NCBI GenBank assembly: GCA_016719785.1
Contig: JADJYJ010000001.1
Span: forward strand, 186,001-250,000
Length of the DNA: 64,000 bases
Source of the DNA: Candidatus Amarolinea dominans
GTDB taxonomy: Bacteria; Chloroflexota; Anaerolineae; SSC4; Amarolineaceae
Reading direction: 5' to 3'
Below are positions 29,686 through 40,000 of the stretch, in pieces. Position 1 is the first letter of the stretch. Each line of letters starts with the position of its first letter. Both the position numbers and the translations under genes were made by a program. Under the pieces are notes generated by a model. It did no database searches, had not been told where the DNA came from, and saw nothing but the letters and a program-made list of their open reading frames with translations.

Positions 29686-32600
29686 CGGCGGAGGGTCAGG
29701 GCGGACAGGCCGGCCAGGCCCATCGCAACCAGGGGCAGAACGATGGGGGATGCGGGCGCGGCGCTGATGTCGAGGAGATGCACGGCCGTGGGCGCCGCGT
29801 AGGTCGCGCTGATGGGGCCGTGCCGCGTGACCGCGCCGGCCATGTCCACATCCTCCAGCCAATAATAGTAGGTGGTGTTGTTGACCAGGTTGGCCGCGTC
29901 CAGCCATTCGTAGCTGAAGCCCTGGCTGCTGCCCGGCGCCTGCGACGGGATCAGGCTGGCGTTGAGCTGCACGTCTGGTGCGTTCGGCGTGGTTCCGCGC
30001 CAGAGGTTGAAGCCGACGTTGCCGATCTCGCTGACCGTCTCCCAGGTCACACGTATGGCCTCCCCACTCTGCACGGCGTCGAAGCTCGCCAGCGCCGCGG
30101 CCAGGGGCGTGCCTGCGGCGTTCCACAGGCTGAGGCAGGAGGCAGCCGGCGACTGCGTCACCGAGGTGGTGGGCAGACAGTTGACGGCGTTGCTGTTTTC
30201 GGAGCATTCGGTCAGGCTGGACGCGGAATCGAGGGTCGTACTGGTGACTTGCAGGGCGCCGCCGGTGAGCAGGCTGCCGCTGCATGCGCACTGCACGGTG
30301 GTGTTGACTGTTTCGGTGCGTTGGGCGTACGCGGCCAGCGTTGCTACGCTGCTGTGGGTCGCGCTGTTGGCCGCATCGGCGTCGCTGATGGTGAAGGCGT
30401 TGCTGAAGGGGCCGGTGGCCGCGCCGCAGCTCGGATTGGCGAGATTGTAGCTCACGGTGATGGGCGCGTCCACTACGCCGCCGCTGCACGCGGCCGGGTT
30501 GACCGCGCCATTGGCAAGGATTTCCAGGGTGGTGTCAATGACCAGTTCAGGCAGGGCAGACGTGGCGGCCAGGCCGGGCGCATTACCGCCGCTGCACTGC
30601 GTCGCACCGTTGAAGTAGACCTGCTGCGCGCCCAACTGAGTGCTGCCGTCGTAGCAGAAGCTCTGCAGACTCCAGTTGTAGCCGGTGGCGCGATCAGACT
30701 GCAGGGTGTAGGCGCCGCAGCCGTTGGCCGCAGCGCTCAGGTCAATCTCCAGGTAGATCTGCGCCTGGCTGTTGTAGTTGGAATCGCCCGGCGAGGCCGA
30801 CTCGCACAGGCCGCCGCCTGCGCAGTAGCCTTTAGACACGGTGGGGTCCGGCGGCGGATCGGTGTAGCAGGCATCGCCCCAGTATTCCTCGTTGGTGATG
30901 ACGTTGCTCAGATTGAGCGCATCGCCGTCGTACCAGGCCACGGTATCGTTGTCGCTGTTGACTGCCGGAATGGACTTGCCGCAGTAGGAGCCGTCATACG
31001 TGCCGCTGGTAGAGCTGGGGTCGCCGCCCGCATGCGACCAGTAGGTGCAATCGGTGGCGCCCTGCACGCGATGGACCGAGACCGCGGCCAGCGTGGTGGT
31101 TGACGGCGCGCCGCCCGCGCCCGGCTTGAAGACCTTGAGGCCGGTCATGTTCTCGAAATCATCGAAGGGAAGGCGCAGCTTTTCACCGCAGCGCGCCAGC
31201 ACGGTGAAGTCGAACTTGCAGGTGGGGCAGAAGGTTTTGTTGGACATGCACCAGGCGTCCGAGTGAATACGGCCGGTCGCGCCGGAGGGAGTGGCGAACT
31301 TGACGTACAGGTCGCGCACCTCGCCGCCCGTGCCCTCGAAGCAGACCTGGTATTGATCCACGCCGCTGGCCGGCACGGTGATGCTGGTATCCTTGACGCC
31401 GGTGGCATCGCCCTGGTTGGTCGCAGAACCGGCCGCGCCCTGGTAATAGGGGGTTGTGGTCAGATTGCCCGCTGCGGTTGTGCCGTTGGAATGGATCGTC
31501 AAGCTCTCATTGGCCTGCACATCCACCATGAAGCACATCTTGCCGGCGGCCCGGCAGGGGCTCATGCTCAAGAGGATGCTTTCCGCGCCCGGGCCGGTGG
31601 CGGCGTCGCAGAAACCGGGGCCTTCAGCGTTCACACCGCCGGCCGTGCCGCAGGTCTTGGAGCCGTTGGTGGTGATGGATGGGGTGGGAATCGCCACGAT
31701 GGAGACGGCCGCCGTGTTCGAGGTGGAGACGCCCAGGCCGGCGCCGGTGGCCGTGGCGGCGTTGTTGACCGTGCCGCTGGCGCCGCCCAGGGTGTTGACT
31801 TCCACGTTGATGGTGGTGGAAGCGCCCGCGGCCAGCGCGCCGATGCTCCAGGTGGCCGCCTGCGTGCTGCTGTTGAAGGAGGATGTGGCCGGAGATGAGT
31901 TGAGAAAATCGAGCTTCGTCTCATCGAAGTCATCGCTCACCGTGACGCCGCTGGCGACTATTCCAAGATTCTGTACCTCCAACGTATAGTTGAGTGCATC
32001 GCCAGGGCTGGCCGAGCTTTCACTGGCGGTTTTTGTCACCACCAGATACGGTTGTGCAGACACAGAGAAGTCGTCAATAGACAACCCGTGATCGTCGCCG
32101 CTGCTGTTATCATCCTGCCAGCGGAGCCAAATCTCCTGACCATTGGTCACGGTCACATTGATTACCGCAAACAACGTGGTTCGGTTAGCAGCAAGATTTC
32201 CGTCCAGCGCGCCAGCCGTGCCTCCTGAAATTGGACCGGCAAAATTGAGCGAACTTGCGGCGGTCCACGAACCGCCGGTGAGGCTGGTAGCACCGACCTG
32301 GTAGGCAAACGCGAGCGAGTGCTGCGATGCATCTGCACTGTTTCGCCACTGTTCGCCGGTGTAGCCTATGGCTATGGCAGACACAGTAGAGCCGGTGTCG
32401 TTGACCAGGCGCACGCCGTAGTAAATGGCACCGGTCGTTCCAGATGCCACCGAGCCTAGCGCGCGTTCCGTGGAACCGGTCGAACCAAAACTGAAGACAG
32501 ATCCGGTGGTGCTGGTGCCGGTTCCGGCATTGTAGGTTGTCTTGTTGGTGTACCAACCGGCAATAGTTGAATCATCGGTCCAGGGATTTCCGGTGCCAGT

Positions 32601-32765
32601 ATTGGACAATGTATCGAAGTTCTGTTCGTAAGGAGCGGAGAGGCTGATGGCCGCAGCCGGCGCGGCGCGCACGTGCTCCGCATTGGGTGTAACGCCGGCC
32701 AGGGGCAGGAGGGCCATCACAACGACGAGGGGAAACAGGCGCGCCAGGTTTCGAGGAATCCGCAT
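29676..32765 (-). CDS. secreted surface protein with DUF11-like domain and C-terminal sorting-type helix
   Basis: The 1029-aa protein has a signal peptide (RLFPLVVVMALLPLAGV, then a cleavage-like AAPA). Residues about 50-240 form a beta-rich domain, and a DUF11-type repeat follows (YLVVTKTASESSASPGDALN, GIVASGVTVSDDFDE). A Cys-rich middle region (SMSPCRAAGKMCFMVDVQAN, WCMSNKTFCPTCKF) suggests disulfides. The last 200 residues carry the module LASFDAVQSGEAIRVTWETV, then NVGFNLWRG and YYYWLEDVDMAG. The protein ends with a hydrophobic helix and RRRR (LPLVAMGLAGLSALTLRRRR), a cell-surface sorting-signal layout. Two other proteins in the window share the last 150 residues. Function unknown; probably cell-wall or matrix protein. 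Confidence 0.85.
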   Translation of the reverse strand: MRIPRNLARLFPLVVVMALLPLAGVTPNAEHVRAAPAAAISLSAPYEQNFDTLSNTGTGNPWTDDSTIAGWYTNKTTYNAGTGTSTTGSVFSFGSTGSTERALGSVASGTTGAIYYGVRLVNDTGSTVSAIAIGYTGEQWRNSADASQHSLAFAYQVGATSLTGGSWTAASSLNFAGPISGGTAGALDGNLAANRTTLFAVINVTVTNGQEIWLRWQDDNSSGDDHGLSIDDFSVSAQPYLVVTKTASESSASPGDALNYTLEVQNLGIVASGVTVSDDFDETKLDFLNSSPATSSFNSSTQAATWSIGALAAGASTTINVEVNTLGGASGTVNNAATATGAGLGVSTSNTAAVSIVAIPTPSITTNGSKTCGTAGGVNAEGPGFCDAATGPGAESILLSMSPCRAAGKMCFMVDVQANESLTIHSNGTTAAGNLTTTPYYQGAAGSATNQGDATGVKDTSITVPASGVDQYQVCFEGTGGEVRDLYVKFATPSGATGRIHSDAWCMSNKTFCPTCKFDFTVLARCGEKLRLPFDDFENMTGLKVFKPGAGGAPSTTTLAAVSVHRVQGATDCTYWSHAGGDPSSTSGTYDGSYCGKSIPAVNSDNDTVAWYDGDALNLSNVITNEEYWGDACYTDPPPDPTVSKGYCAGGGLCESASPGDSNYNSQAQIYLEIDLSAAANGCGAYTLQSDRATGYNWSLQSFCYDGSTQLGAQQVYFNGATQCSGGNAPGLAATSALPELVIDTTLEILANGAVNPAACSGGVVDAPITVSYNLANPSCGAATGPFSNAFTISDADAANSATHSSVATLAAYAQRTETVNTTVQCACSGSLLTGGALQVTSTTLDSASSLTECSENSNAVNCLPTTSVTQSPAASCLSLWNAAGTPLAAALASFDAVQSGEAIRVTWETVSEIGNVGFNLWRGTTPNAPDVQLNASLIPSQAPGSSQGFSYEWLDAANLVNNTTYYYWLEDVDMAGAVTRHGPISATYAAPTAVHLLDISAAPASPIVLPLVAMGLAGLSALTLRRRR

Positions 32766-32908
32766 CAGTGTATTTCCTTTCCGGGGAAGACAGGAACGGC
32801 TGCGGGATATCGGTGACAGCCGATTCCGCCGTAGCGCGGGGATAGCAACGATACTGCAACCGGACTAACTGATAGACGGATGGATTTTTCGCGTTGCCGG
32901 CGATGCTC

Positions 32909-32982
32909 ACACAGGGACACCAAGAAACAAAGAAGAAATCTCTGTTCTTGGTGTTCTTTGTGTCCCTGTGTGCGAATTTCTA
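32909..32982. repeat. hairpin repeat overlapping the stop of surface protein B
   Basis: CTCACACAGGGACACCAAG and its near complement CTTTGTGTCCCTGTGTG form a stem followed by CGAATTTCTAGCGCCGGCGG, which includes the stop codon (CTAG). The same stem, stop and following GCGCCGGCGG are at 29612-29690, so the 3' end of the two genes is a shared unit. The remaining 32766-32908 has no gene. Confidence 0.8.
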
Positions 32983-34950
32983 GCGCCGGCGGCGGCGCCC
33001 GGCGGCGGCCAAACCGGCCAACGCCAGCAGCCCCGCCGCTACCAAGGGCAGCACCCCCGGCAGTGCGGCCGCGGAATCGGCGCCGAGCAGGCGCACGGCC
33101 GTAGGCGCGGAATAGGTCGCGCTGATCGGCCCGTGCCGCGTGACCACGCCCGCGATGTCCACATCCTCCAGCCAGTAGTAGTAGGTGGTGTTATTGACCA
33201 GGTTGGCCGCGTCCAACCACTCGTAGCTGAAGCCCTGGCTGCTGCCCGGGGCCTGCGACGGGATCAGCGTGCTGTTGAGCTGCACGTCCGGCGCGTTCGG
33301 CGAAGTGCCGCGCCACAGGTTGAAGCCCAGGTTGCCGATCTCGCTGACCGTTTCCCAGGTGACCAGGATGGCGTCGCCGCTCTGCGTCGCATCGAAGCTG
33401 GCGAGAGGAGCGGAGAGGGGGGCTTGCTCGCCTCCCGTGAAATCGGAAAAACCGGTGACGGTACCCGACAGTTTGTTGTTTGGCGCATCCACGGCATCGA
33501 GCAGCGTCCAGGTGGAGCCGTTGTACTTGCCGGCGTAGAGGCTGGCCTCTGTGCCAGCAATGTCGGCATCCAGGTAGAAGAACGAGGCGCTGCAGGAGAA
33601 GCTGCTGATGCCAGACGACGTCACAGTCCAATAGCGCGTCACGAAATTCGTCGCGCTAGTGTTACTGGGATGTTTGGCGTCGGTCAAACGGACGGCCGCA
33701 TAGGCGCTGCTGAAGGCGCCGCTGGTGAAGTTCAGCGTCACCGGCGAATACTCGGCTGTGTCGGTGTTGTCACCCACCGGGAAGGTGAATGAACCGGTCC
33801 CGGTGAACCCCCGACGAAACTCCCCGGTACTGGTGGGGACGACCATGTTGGTTGCGCTGAAGGTCGAGCCGCCGGAGCCATCCTGAACCGAGGCGCCAGC
33901 GTCCACGATCAAATTGTTGCTGCCGAGCGTCACTAGCCCGCCCAGCTTGAGGCGGTTATTGACGGTGGTGGCCGCATTGAGCGAAACCCCGGTTGACGAT
34001 GCATTGTTGACATAGAGATAAGCAAACGTCGTCGCGCCGTTGATGGTCTGGGCGGAGGCGCCATTGAACGTCACCTCACGGGAGTTGTGCGTGAAGGTGC
34101 CCGCATGGGTCCAGTCGCCGCCCACATTGAGGTCGCCGCTGCCGGCCGCAGAAAGGGTTAGTGTGCCGTTGTTCGTCACGCTGCCGAGCACGGTCAGGGA
34201 GTTTGTCATGGCGCCCATGGATAAAGTCGAGCCAGTATCAATCGTCAGGCTACCCGCCATTTGGCGGTTTGCGCTGCCACCGTTACTCAGGTCGAGGGTG
34301 GTACTGCTGCTGATCTGCACATTGGCGGGATAACCAGGGCTACTGGTGGCGCTCCATTCCAGGCCGCGGCCGTAAGTGCCGCCCGTGTTGTACTTGAGGG
34401 TCGAGGCGCTGCCGTAGGTCGGTGGGTTAGTGCTGACGTAGCCGCCGGGGTTGATGGTCAGCGTGCCGTTTACAGTGGAGCTACTGCCAAAATTCGCGCC
34501 AGTGCCGGTGATCGTCATGTTGTAGAAAGTAATTGAGCTGCTGACTGTTGAAACCACAACACCATAACTGCTGTTGAACAACACAGTGCCAGTGCCAGCG
34601 GTGAAAGTGCCATTTCGTAGAATACCAGGGGTACCGCCAGAAGAGCTGATAGTCAACGTGTTAGAGCTTCCATCGAACGTTGCCCCACCTTCTATCTCCA
34701 GAAAATAGATGGCTCCCGGGCTAGTATTGAGTGTTACCGTGTGACCATTCTTAATGGTAACGTAATCGTTGGTGCTCTGGCCAGGGTAGTTGCTACCACA
34801 ACCGCCCCAGACCGAAGTATCGTTCCAGTCCCCGGATTTTGTCGTGTAACAGGATGCAGCGCTCGCATCATTAGGAGTCAACAAAACCGCTGCGGCAATC
34901 AGACAAACCGCGACTACGCTCAGGCGCATCACTTTGCTTGTGCTTTTCAT
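32980..34950 (-). CDS. secreted surface protein with C-terminal sorting-type helix
   Basis: The 656-aa protein has a signal peptide (LSVVAVCLIAAAVLLTPNDA) and a region of beta-helix-like repeats (GGATFDGSSNTLTISSSGGT, GTLTLSAAGSGDLNVGGDW) as found in adhesin-like proteins. A domain shared with the frameshifted protein at 42.5 kb follows (YSPVTLNFTSGAFSSAYAAV, FVTRYWTVTSSGIS). The family module LASFDATQSGDAILVTWETV to TTYYYWLEDVDIAG comes next, and the end is a hydrophobic helix with RRRRR. AGGAGG lies about 7 bases before the ATG. It follows the glycosyltransferase gene by 68 bases and precedes a related gene. Probably displayed on the cell surface; the role is not known. Confidence 0.87.
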   Translation of the reverse strand: MKSTSKVMRLSVVAVCLIAAAVLLTPNDASAASCYTTKSGDWNDTSVWGGCGSNYPGQSTNDYVTIKNGHTVTLNTSPGAIYFLEIEGGATFDGSSNTLTISSSGGTPGILRNGTFTAGTGTVLFNSSYGVVVSTVSSSITFYNMTITGTGANFGSSSTVNGTLTINPGGYVSTNPPTYGSASTLKYNTGGTYGRGLEWSATSSPGYPANVQISSSTTLDLSNGGSANRQMAGSLTIDTGSTLSMGAMTNSLTVLGSVTNNGTLTLSAAGSGDLNVGGDWTHAGTFTHNSREVTFNGASAQTINGATTFAYLYVNNASSTGVSLNAATTVNNRLKLGGLVTLGSNNLIVDAGASVQDGSGGSTFSATNMVVPTSTGEFRRGFTGTGSFTFPVGDNTDTAEYSPVTLNFTSGAFSSAYAAVRLTDAKHPSNTSATNFVTRYWTVTSSGISSFSCSASFFYLDADIAGTEASLYAGKYNGSTWTLLDAVDAPNNKLSGTVTGFSDFTGGEQAPLSAPLASFDATQSGDAILVTWETVSEIGNLGFNLWRGTSPNAPDVQLNSTLIPSQAPGSSQGFSYEWLDAANLVNNTTYYYWLEDVDIAGVVTRHGPISATYSAPTAVRLLGADSAAALPGVLPLVAAGLLALAGLAAAGRRRRR

Positions 34951-35018
34951 ACTTTCCTCCTCGATGTGCCGGTTACCCCCGGCTGGGTGTCAGGTTGAGA
35001 TGTTTACTGAAAGGTGAG

Positions 35019-37078
35019 CTACCTGACCAGCAGGACCCAGCGGCTCACGGTGGGCAGGGGGATTTCACGATAGGTTTGGGGGAGCGCAGCCCACCAGGCG
35101 GCCAGGCCTTGCTGGACAGCCAGGGCATCGCTGCGCGGCGGCCCGTCTCCAGGCCGCCACTGCCAGGCGGGCATGATGATCGCTTGCGGGGGTTGTGCGG
35201 CCAACCGGCGCTGCACCAGGGCCGCGTCGCTGCCCGTGGTTCCCAGGCCGGCATGCACGATGTCGAACGGCGTCGGGTTGGGGCGGCCGGCCAACAGATA
35301 CCAGCCGGGCGCAAAACCGGTGACGAAGATCGGCTCGCCCACCGCCTCCTGCACCGCCTCCTGCAGCGGCCGCACCTGCTCGACCACCTCCTGCGCCAGC
35401 GCAACCGGGCCTACCGCGGTCGTCACCCAACCGCGCGGCTGCGTGAAGTAGAGATCAGGCAGCAACGCCTGGCCGCCCAGGTTGAGCACGCCAACCACGG
35501 CCGCGGCCCACAGAACCAGGGAGCGCCGCCAGCCGCCGAATGAATTCGGGGCGAAGGGGCGTTCCGCCGCCAGGTCGGCCTGCGCCGACCCGTCCCGCGT
35601 CCACGCAGGTGGACGCCCGGCGGCACGCCCGTCAGGCGCGATTTCAATCGCTCGCCCGCCGAATGAATTCGGGGCGAAGGGGCGTTCCGCCGCCAGGTCG
35701 GCCTGCGCCGACCCGTCCCGCGTCCACGCAGGTGGACGCCCGGCGGCACGCCCGTCAGGCGCGATTTCAATCGCTCGCTTTGCCGGCGCTCGCCTTCCCA
35801 ACGCCGGCTGTCGCCCGGCCTCGGCATCCGGACCAGGTTCGATCCACAGCCACCAGAGGAGCGCGGCCGAGGGCACGGCCACGAAGCCGTTGGCGGCGCC
35901 GATCATGACGTAGCGCAGGTTGGCCAGCACGGCCAGCGCCCACAGCGGCCACCAGGCCGCGGGAACGGGCTGACGCCGCGCATGCCAACCGGCCGCCAGC
36001 AGCACGAAGAACAAGGCGCCCCAGGGCAGAGCGGCCAGCCAGACCAGCGCCTGCGCGGGTGCGAGCTGAATCTGCTGCCACTCGCCGCGGCGCAGGTGCG
36101 CCAGGGCTGCGCTGCCGCCGCCCACCGCCAGATCAGGCAGCAGCAGGCCCAGGGTGAGCAGGCCGGCCAGCAGGGCCAGGCCAATGCCGGCGCGCCGCCA
36201 GGCCGGCCGCGTCCGGGTCACGGCCAGGGCCGCGAGGCCGAACCAGAAGCTGCCCAGCCCGAGCAGCCAGCGCTGGGAGACGAGCACGCCGGGCTGAATG
36301 CCCCACACCTGGCGGCTGACCAGTTCATCGTACAGCGCGTAGCCCCGCCAGATCGGCCACCAGCCGGCGCTGGCCGCCTGCCAGGCCAGGCCGCCCGCGG
36401 ATACCAGCAGGCTGCTGCCCAGGAAAAGGGCTGCGGCCCGGGCTGAGCGCGGCCGGTGCAGGAGGAGCGCCGCGGCGCAGGCGCCGGCGGCCATCACCCC
36501 GAACTCGATCTTGCTCAAGACCGCCAGCCCGGTCAGGAGGCCGGCCAGCAGAGCCAGCGCGGGCGTTGATCGCGCTGCCAGGCCAGCATGGCGGCCAGGC
36601 TCGCCAGACCCAGCACCGATCCCCAGGCGATGGCCGGCGTGTAGATGTAAAGGTGCAGGCGGGCCAGGTCGCCGCCCACGTAAACGCCGACCACGGCCAT
36701 ATACCCGGTCAGCAGCAGGGCCGTGGCCGGGGTCAGCAGGGCGCGGGCCAGGAGGTAGCTGAGCCAGACGCCGGCCAGCAGCAGCAGGCCGTTGAGCAGC
36801 GAGGCCAGGGCCGCATCCGGGCCGAAGCGGCGCCAGAGCGCGGCCAGCAGTTGCACCGGCAGCGGCCCGTACTCCCAGGCCACGTCGCGGTAGAGGATGT
36901 CGCCCTGGCTCACACGCAGGCTGACCAACAGGTACCAGCCCTGGTCCTGCAGCAGCGAAGGAAAATGGCGCCAGGCCTGCGCCGTTTGCCACACGGCCCA
37001 GGCGATCAGACCGGCCCAGCCGGCGGCCAGGCCCCAGGCGGCGCGCCGCGCCGGCGCCGCCGCTCGGTCTACTGCCAT
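35019..37078 (-). pseudogene. GT39-like membrane glycosyltransferase, frameshifted near 36565
   Basis: Two frames together make one protein of about 685 aa. From ATG 37078 the first frame codes the N-terminal half (LLQDQGWYLLVSLRVSQGD, the acidic EYGPLPVQLLAALW). It fails at about 36560, where the second frame continues with LALLAGLLTGLAVLSKIEFG and further membrane helices. One missing base explains it; this may be a sequencing error. Multi-helix layout and the early acidic loop fit dolichyl-phosphate-sugar-type transferases. The second half holds an inserted 41-residue segment twice in tandem (AIEIAPDGRAAGRPPAWT, then AERPFAPNSFGG). Its start overlaps the C25 protease stop by 10 bases. Confidence 0.75.
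35536..35776. repeat. multi-hairpin element, two tandem copies (123-bp period) inside a coding region
   Basis: Each copy has four palindromes in order: CCGAATGAATTCGG (35536-35549), GGTCGGCCTGCGCCGACC (35574-35591), GCGTCCACGCAGGTGGACGC (35597-35616), GCGATTTCAATCGC (35638-35651). The second copy starts 123 bases later, exactly 41 codons, so the reading frame is kept. Two more copies lie at 45942-46172 outside genes. Confidence 0.9.
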
Positions 37079-40000
37079 GCCGCCGCCACACGCACGACAT
37101 CGAGCGTGTCAATGACACCGTTCGCGTCCAGGTCAACCTGCGGCGCGTAGAGCGGATCGCCCACCACGGCGCCCCAGCGCACCGCCACCGACTGCACATC
37201 CACCACGTTGACGAGGCCGTTGCAGTTGACATCGGGCACGGCCAGGTTGACCGCGACGGTGCGCGTCAGGGTGCTGCCCCAGGCATCGGTCAGGTCCGCG
37301 GGCAGGCTGACGCTTCCGCAGGCGGTGAGGGTGGGGGAAATGGTGCTGCTGAACGAAACGGTGACCGGGCTGGCGGGCGCGGCCGGCCCCTGCCAGCGCA
37401 CCTGGCGGCTGGCGCCATCGTAGAGCACGGCGGGCGCGGTGGCGGTCAGCCAGAGCGGCGCGGTCAGGCTGGCGGGCAGCGTGGCGGTGAGCCAGGTCTG
37501 CGGGGAGGCCATGTTGCCGGCGTTGCTGATGACCAGGGTGTAGGTGACCGCCTGGCCGGGCGCGGCCCAGGCGCGGTCGGCCGCGAGGACCGAGGGCGTG
37601 AGATCGGCCGTGGCCAGCAGCGAACTGGCGGCCGCCAGCGTGACCGTAGGCGCCATGCTGCTGCCGACGGCTACCGGGAAATTCAACAGATAGAGACCGG
37701 GGGTGATGACCGCGGCGGCCGCCAACCCGGCGCTGATGCTGCGGCTGGCCCCGGGCGCCAGGTTCGATAGCGTCCAGGCGATCAACCCGCTGCCCACCGC
37801 GCCGCCGTTGGCATCCAGAACCGTCATCAGGTCTTGCGGGTAGGCGGCGGCCACGCGGGGGTTGGTCAGGGTGAACATGCTGCTGTTGGTCAGCGTGACT
37901 GTCAGCGTCAGGCCCTGGCCCGGCGTGATCTGCGGCGCGCTGACCTGTGCGCTGGAGGTGGAGAGATCGCCCTGCGGCAGGCGCAGCAGCATGGCCGGAT
38001 CGCCAAAGAGGACCGTGGTGTCAAGCACGTCGAGGGCGTAACCGGCGTTGGCGAAGAAGAAGAGCTTCATGGCGGTGTACGCGACGCCGACGCGGGTCAG
38101 GCGCTGGGTGAAGAGGGCCTGGTGCATGCCGTGCGCCATGATTTGCAGGGGCGGCGCGGTGTGCGCGCCGGTGGCCGACACATCGGCGATGCCGCCCTTG
38201 CCGGGGGTTCGCATCAGCATCTCGCCAAAGGAGTAGTTGGGCCAGGCGCTGGTGGGCGGCTCGATCAGGATGAAGTAGCCGGTCCAGCAGCCCCATTCCA
38301 GGAAGAGCGGCAGGTCGGCGCGCACGGGCAAGGCGCTTTGATCGAGAACGCCCAGGGGTCGCGGGGTGCCGCTGTAGCCCCAGCGGAACTTCGAGCCGTG
38401 ACCGAACCAGTGCATCACCATTTGACCGTCGCCCAGCGCAGCCAGGTTGGCGGCGCGCACGGCCGTGTAGTTGGGATAGCCCGGCGCGAGGGTGTAGATG
38501 GGCTGCGCGGTCATGTCGGCGGTCAGCCAGTTGAAGCGAATTTCGTTGGAAATGTTATGGAAGTTGCCGCCGCCGCCCGGATCGGGCTGGTTGTCGGCCA
38601 CGTAGGCGATTTCACGCTGCCAGTTGCCGGCCGGCGCGGCCTGGTAGGCCAGGATTTTCGCCACCATGTCCTGCACTTCCTGCACGGAGTTGGCAGGCAG
38701 GCGGCCAATCGCCATGTCGGGCAGGATGTCACCCGGGCCGCTGACGCTCACCAGCGCGTTGTCGGTGACCGTTTCGATGATGTAGGGATCAATCGGCTCC
38801 AGGTAGGGCGGGACCGGGTTGGGAAGATTGCGGCCGGTGTCGTTGCGGAAGTCGTATTGACCGTCGCCCAGCAGGGCGACATAGGTGGGCGCGGGGCGCT
38901 GCCAGAAGAAGTAGGCGTAGGTCAGAAAATCGCGGATGGCCTGCGGTTCACGGTGCCCGCCGGCAAACTGATCGAAGATGTCCTGAATGTCCACCGTCAG
39001 CACGCGCAGCCCTTCGGCGCTGTGGACATTGAGCAGCGGTTGGGCCGCGGCCAGGAAATCGGCCGGGCCGATCATCAGATAGTCGGCGCCGAGGCTGGCG
39101 CTGCGCAGGTCAGGGGTCGTCACCAGGGCCAGGGACTGCGGGGCCAGGAGCGCGGCGCTCTCGCTGAGCAGGAAATGCACGCCCTCGGCCTCGAAGCGCT
39201 GCGTGAACTCAGTGTCCTGCTGGCTGCTGACCAGGCCGTCCAGGCGCACGGGGTGCCAGGGGTCGCTGACATCGTAGGCCAGCACCGCGGGGCTGCTGAA
39301 GCCGCCGGCCACGAAGGTCTGCAGCCCTGGCAGGGCCTGCTGAATGTCGAGGCGATCGGCCGTGGCGCGCAGCAGCGCGCGGTAAGTCACGTCGAACCAG
39401 TCCGGGTTGATCCAGTAGGCGCTCAGGCCCGAAACCTGCGCCAGCGACGCTTCGAGCGTGATGGTGTTGGTGGTGGAGACAACCGCGGCCGGGAAGGTGA
39501 CGCTGGCGGTGTAGATTGTAGCCGGGCCGTAGCCGTTCCAGGCGTAACCGCTGCTGTCGAAGGGCTGGCCGTTCAGCCACAGGCGCATCCACCAGTGATC
39601 GGGCAGACCCTCGGTCTGGCCGCCCCACACCCGGCCGGTGACCGTCACCCCCGGCACGTTGGCGGACCCAGGCGCGCTGAAGGGATACGAGCCGATATCG
39701 GTGGTGTGGCCGGGATAGACAAAGACATCGTCGTAGAACCAGTGATCCTCGTCCTTGTCCACGAAGGCCGTGCCCAGGTAGACGGTCTGCTGTTCCAGGC
39801 GCAGGGTGCGCGTGAAGGTGGTGGTTTCAGGCGTGCTGCCCGACGGCGCGGCGTTGCGCAGGCCCATGCGCAGGCCAGAAGCGCCGCCCCAGTAGAGCCA
39901 GTAGATGGAGACAAGGCCGTAGCGGCTGCGCTGCGGCGGGGCGTAGAAGCGAACCTCGTCACCGGGGTCGAACCCGCCGTCATCCCCGCCGGCGACCTGG

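Noticed and set aside
37079..37232. N-terminal extension of the glycosyltransferase frame to 37232
   Set aside because: It overlaps the dockerin code of the protease in another frame; the real N-terminal half starts at ATG 37078 in a different frame.
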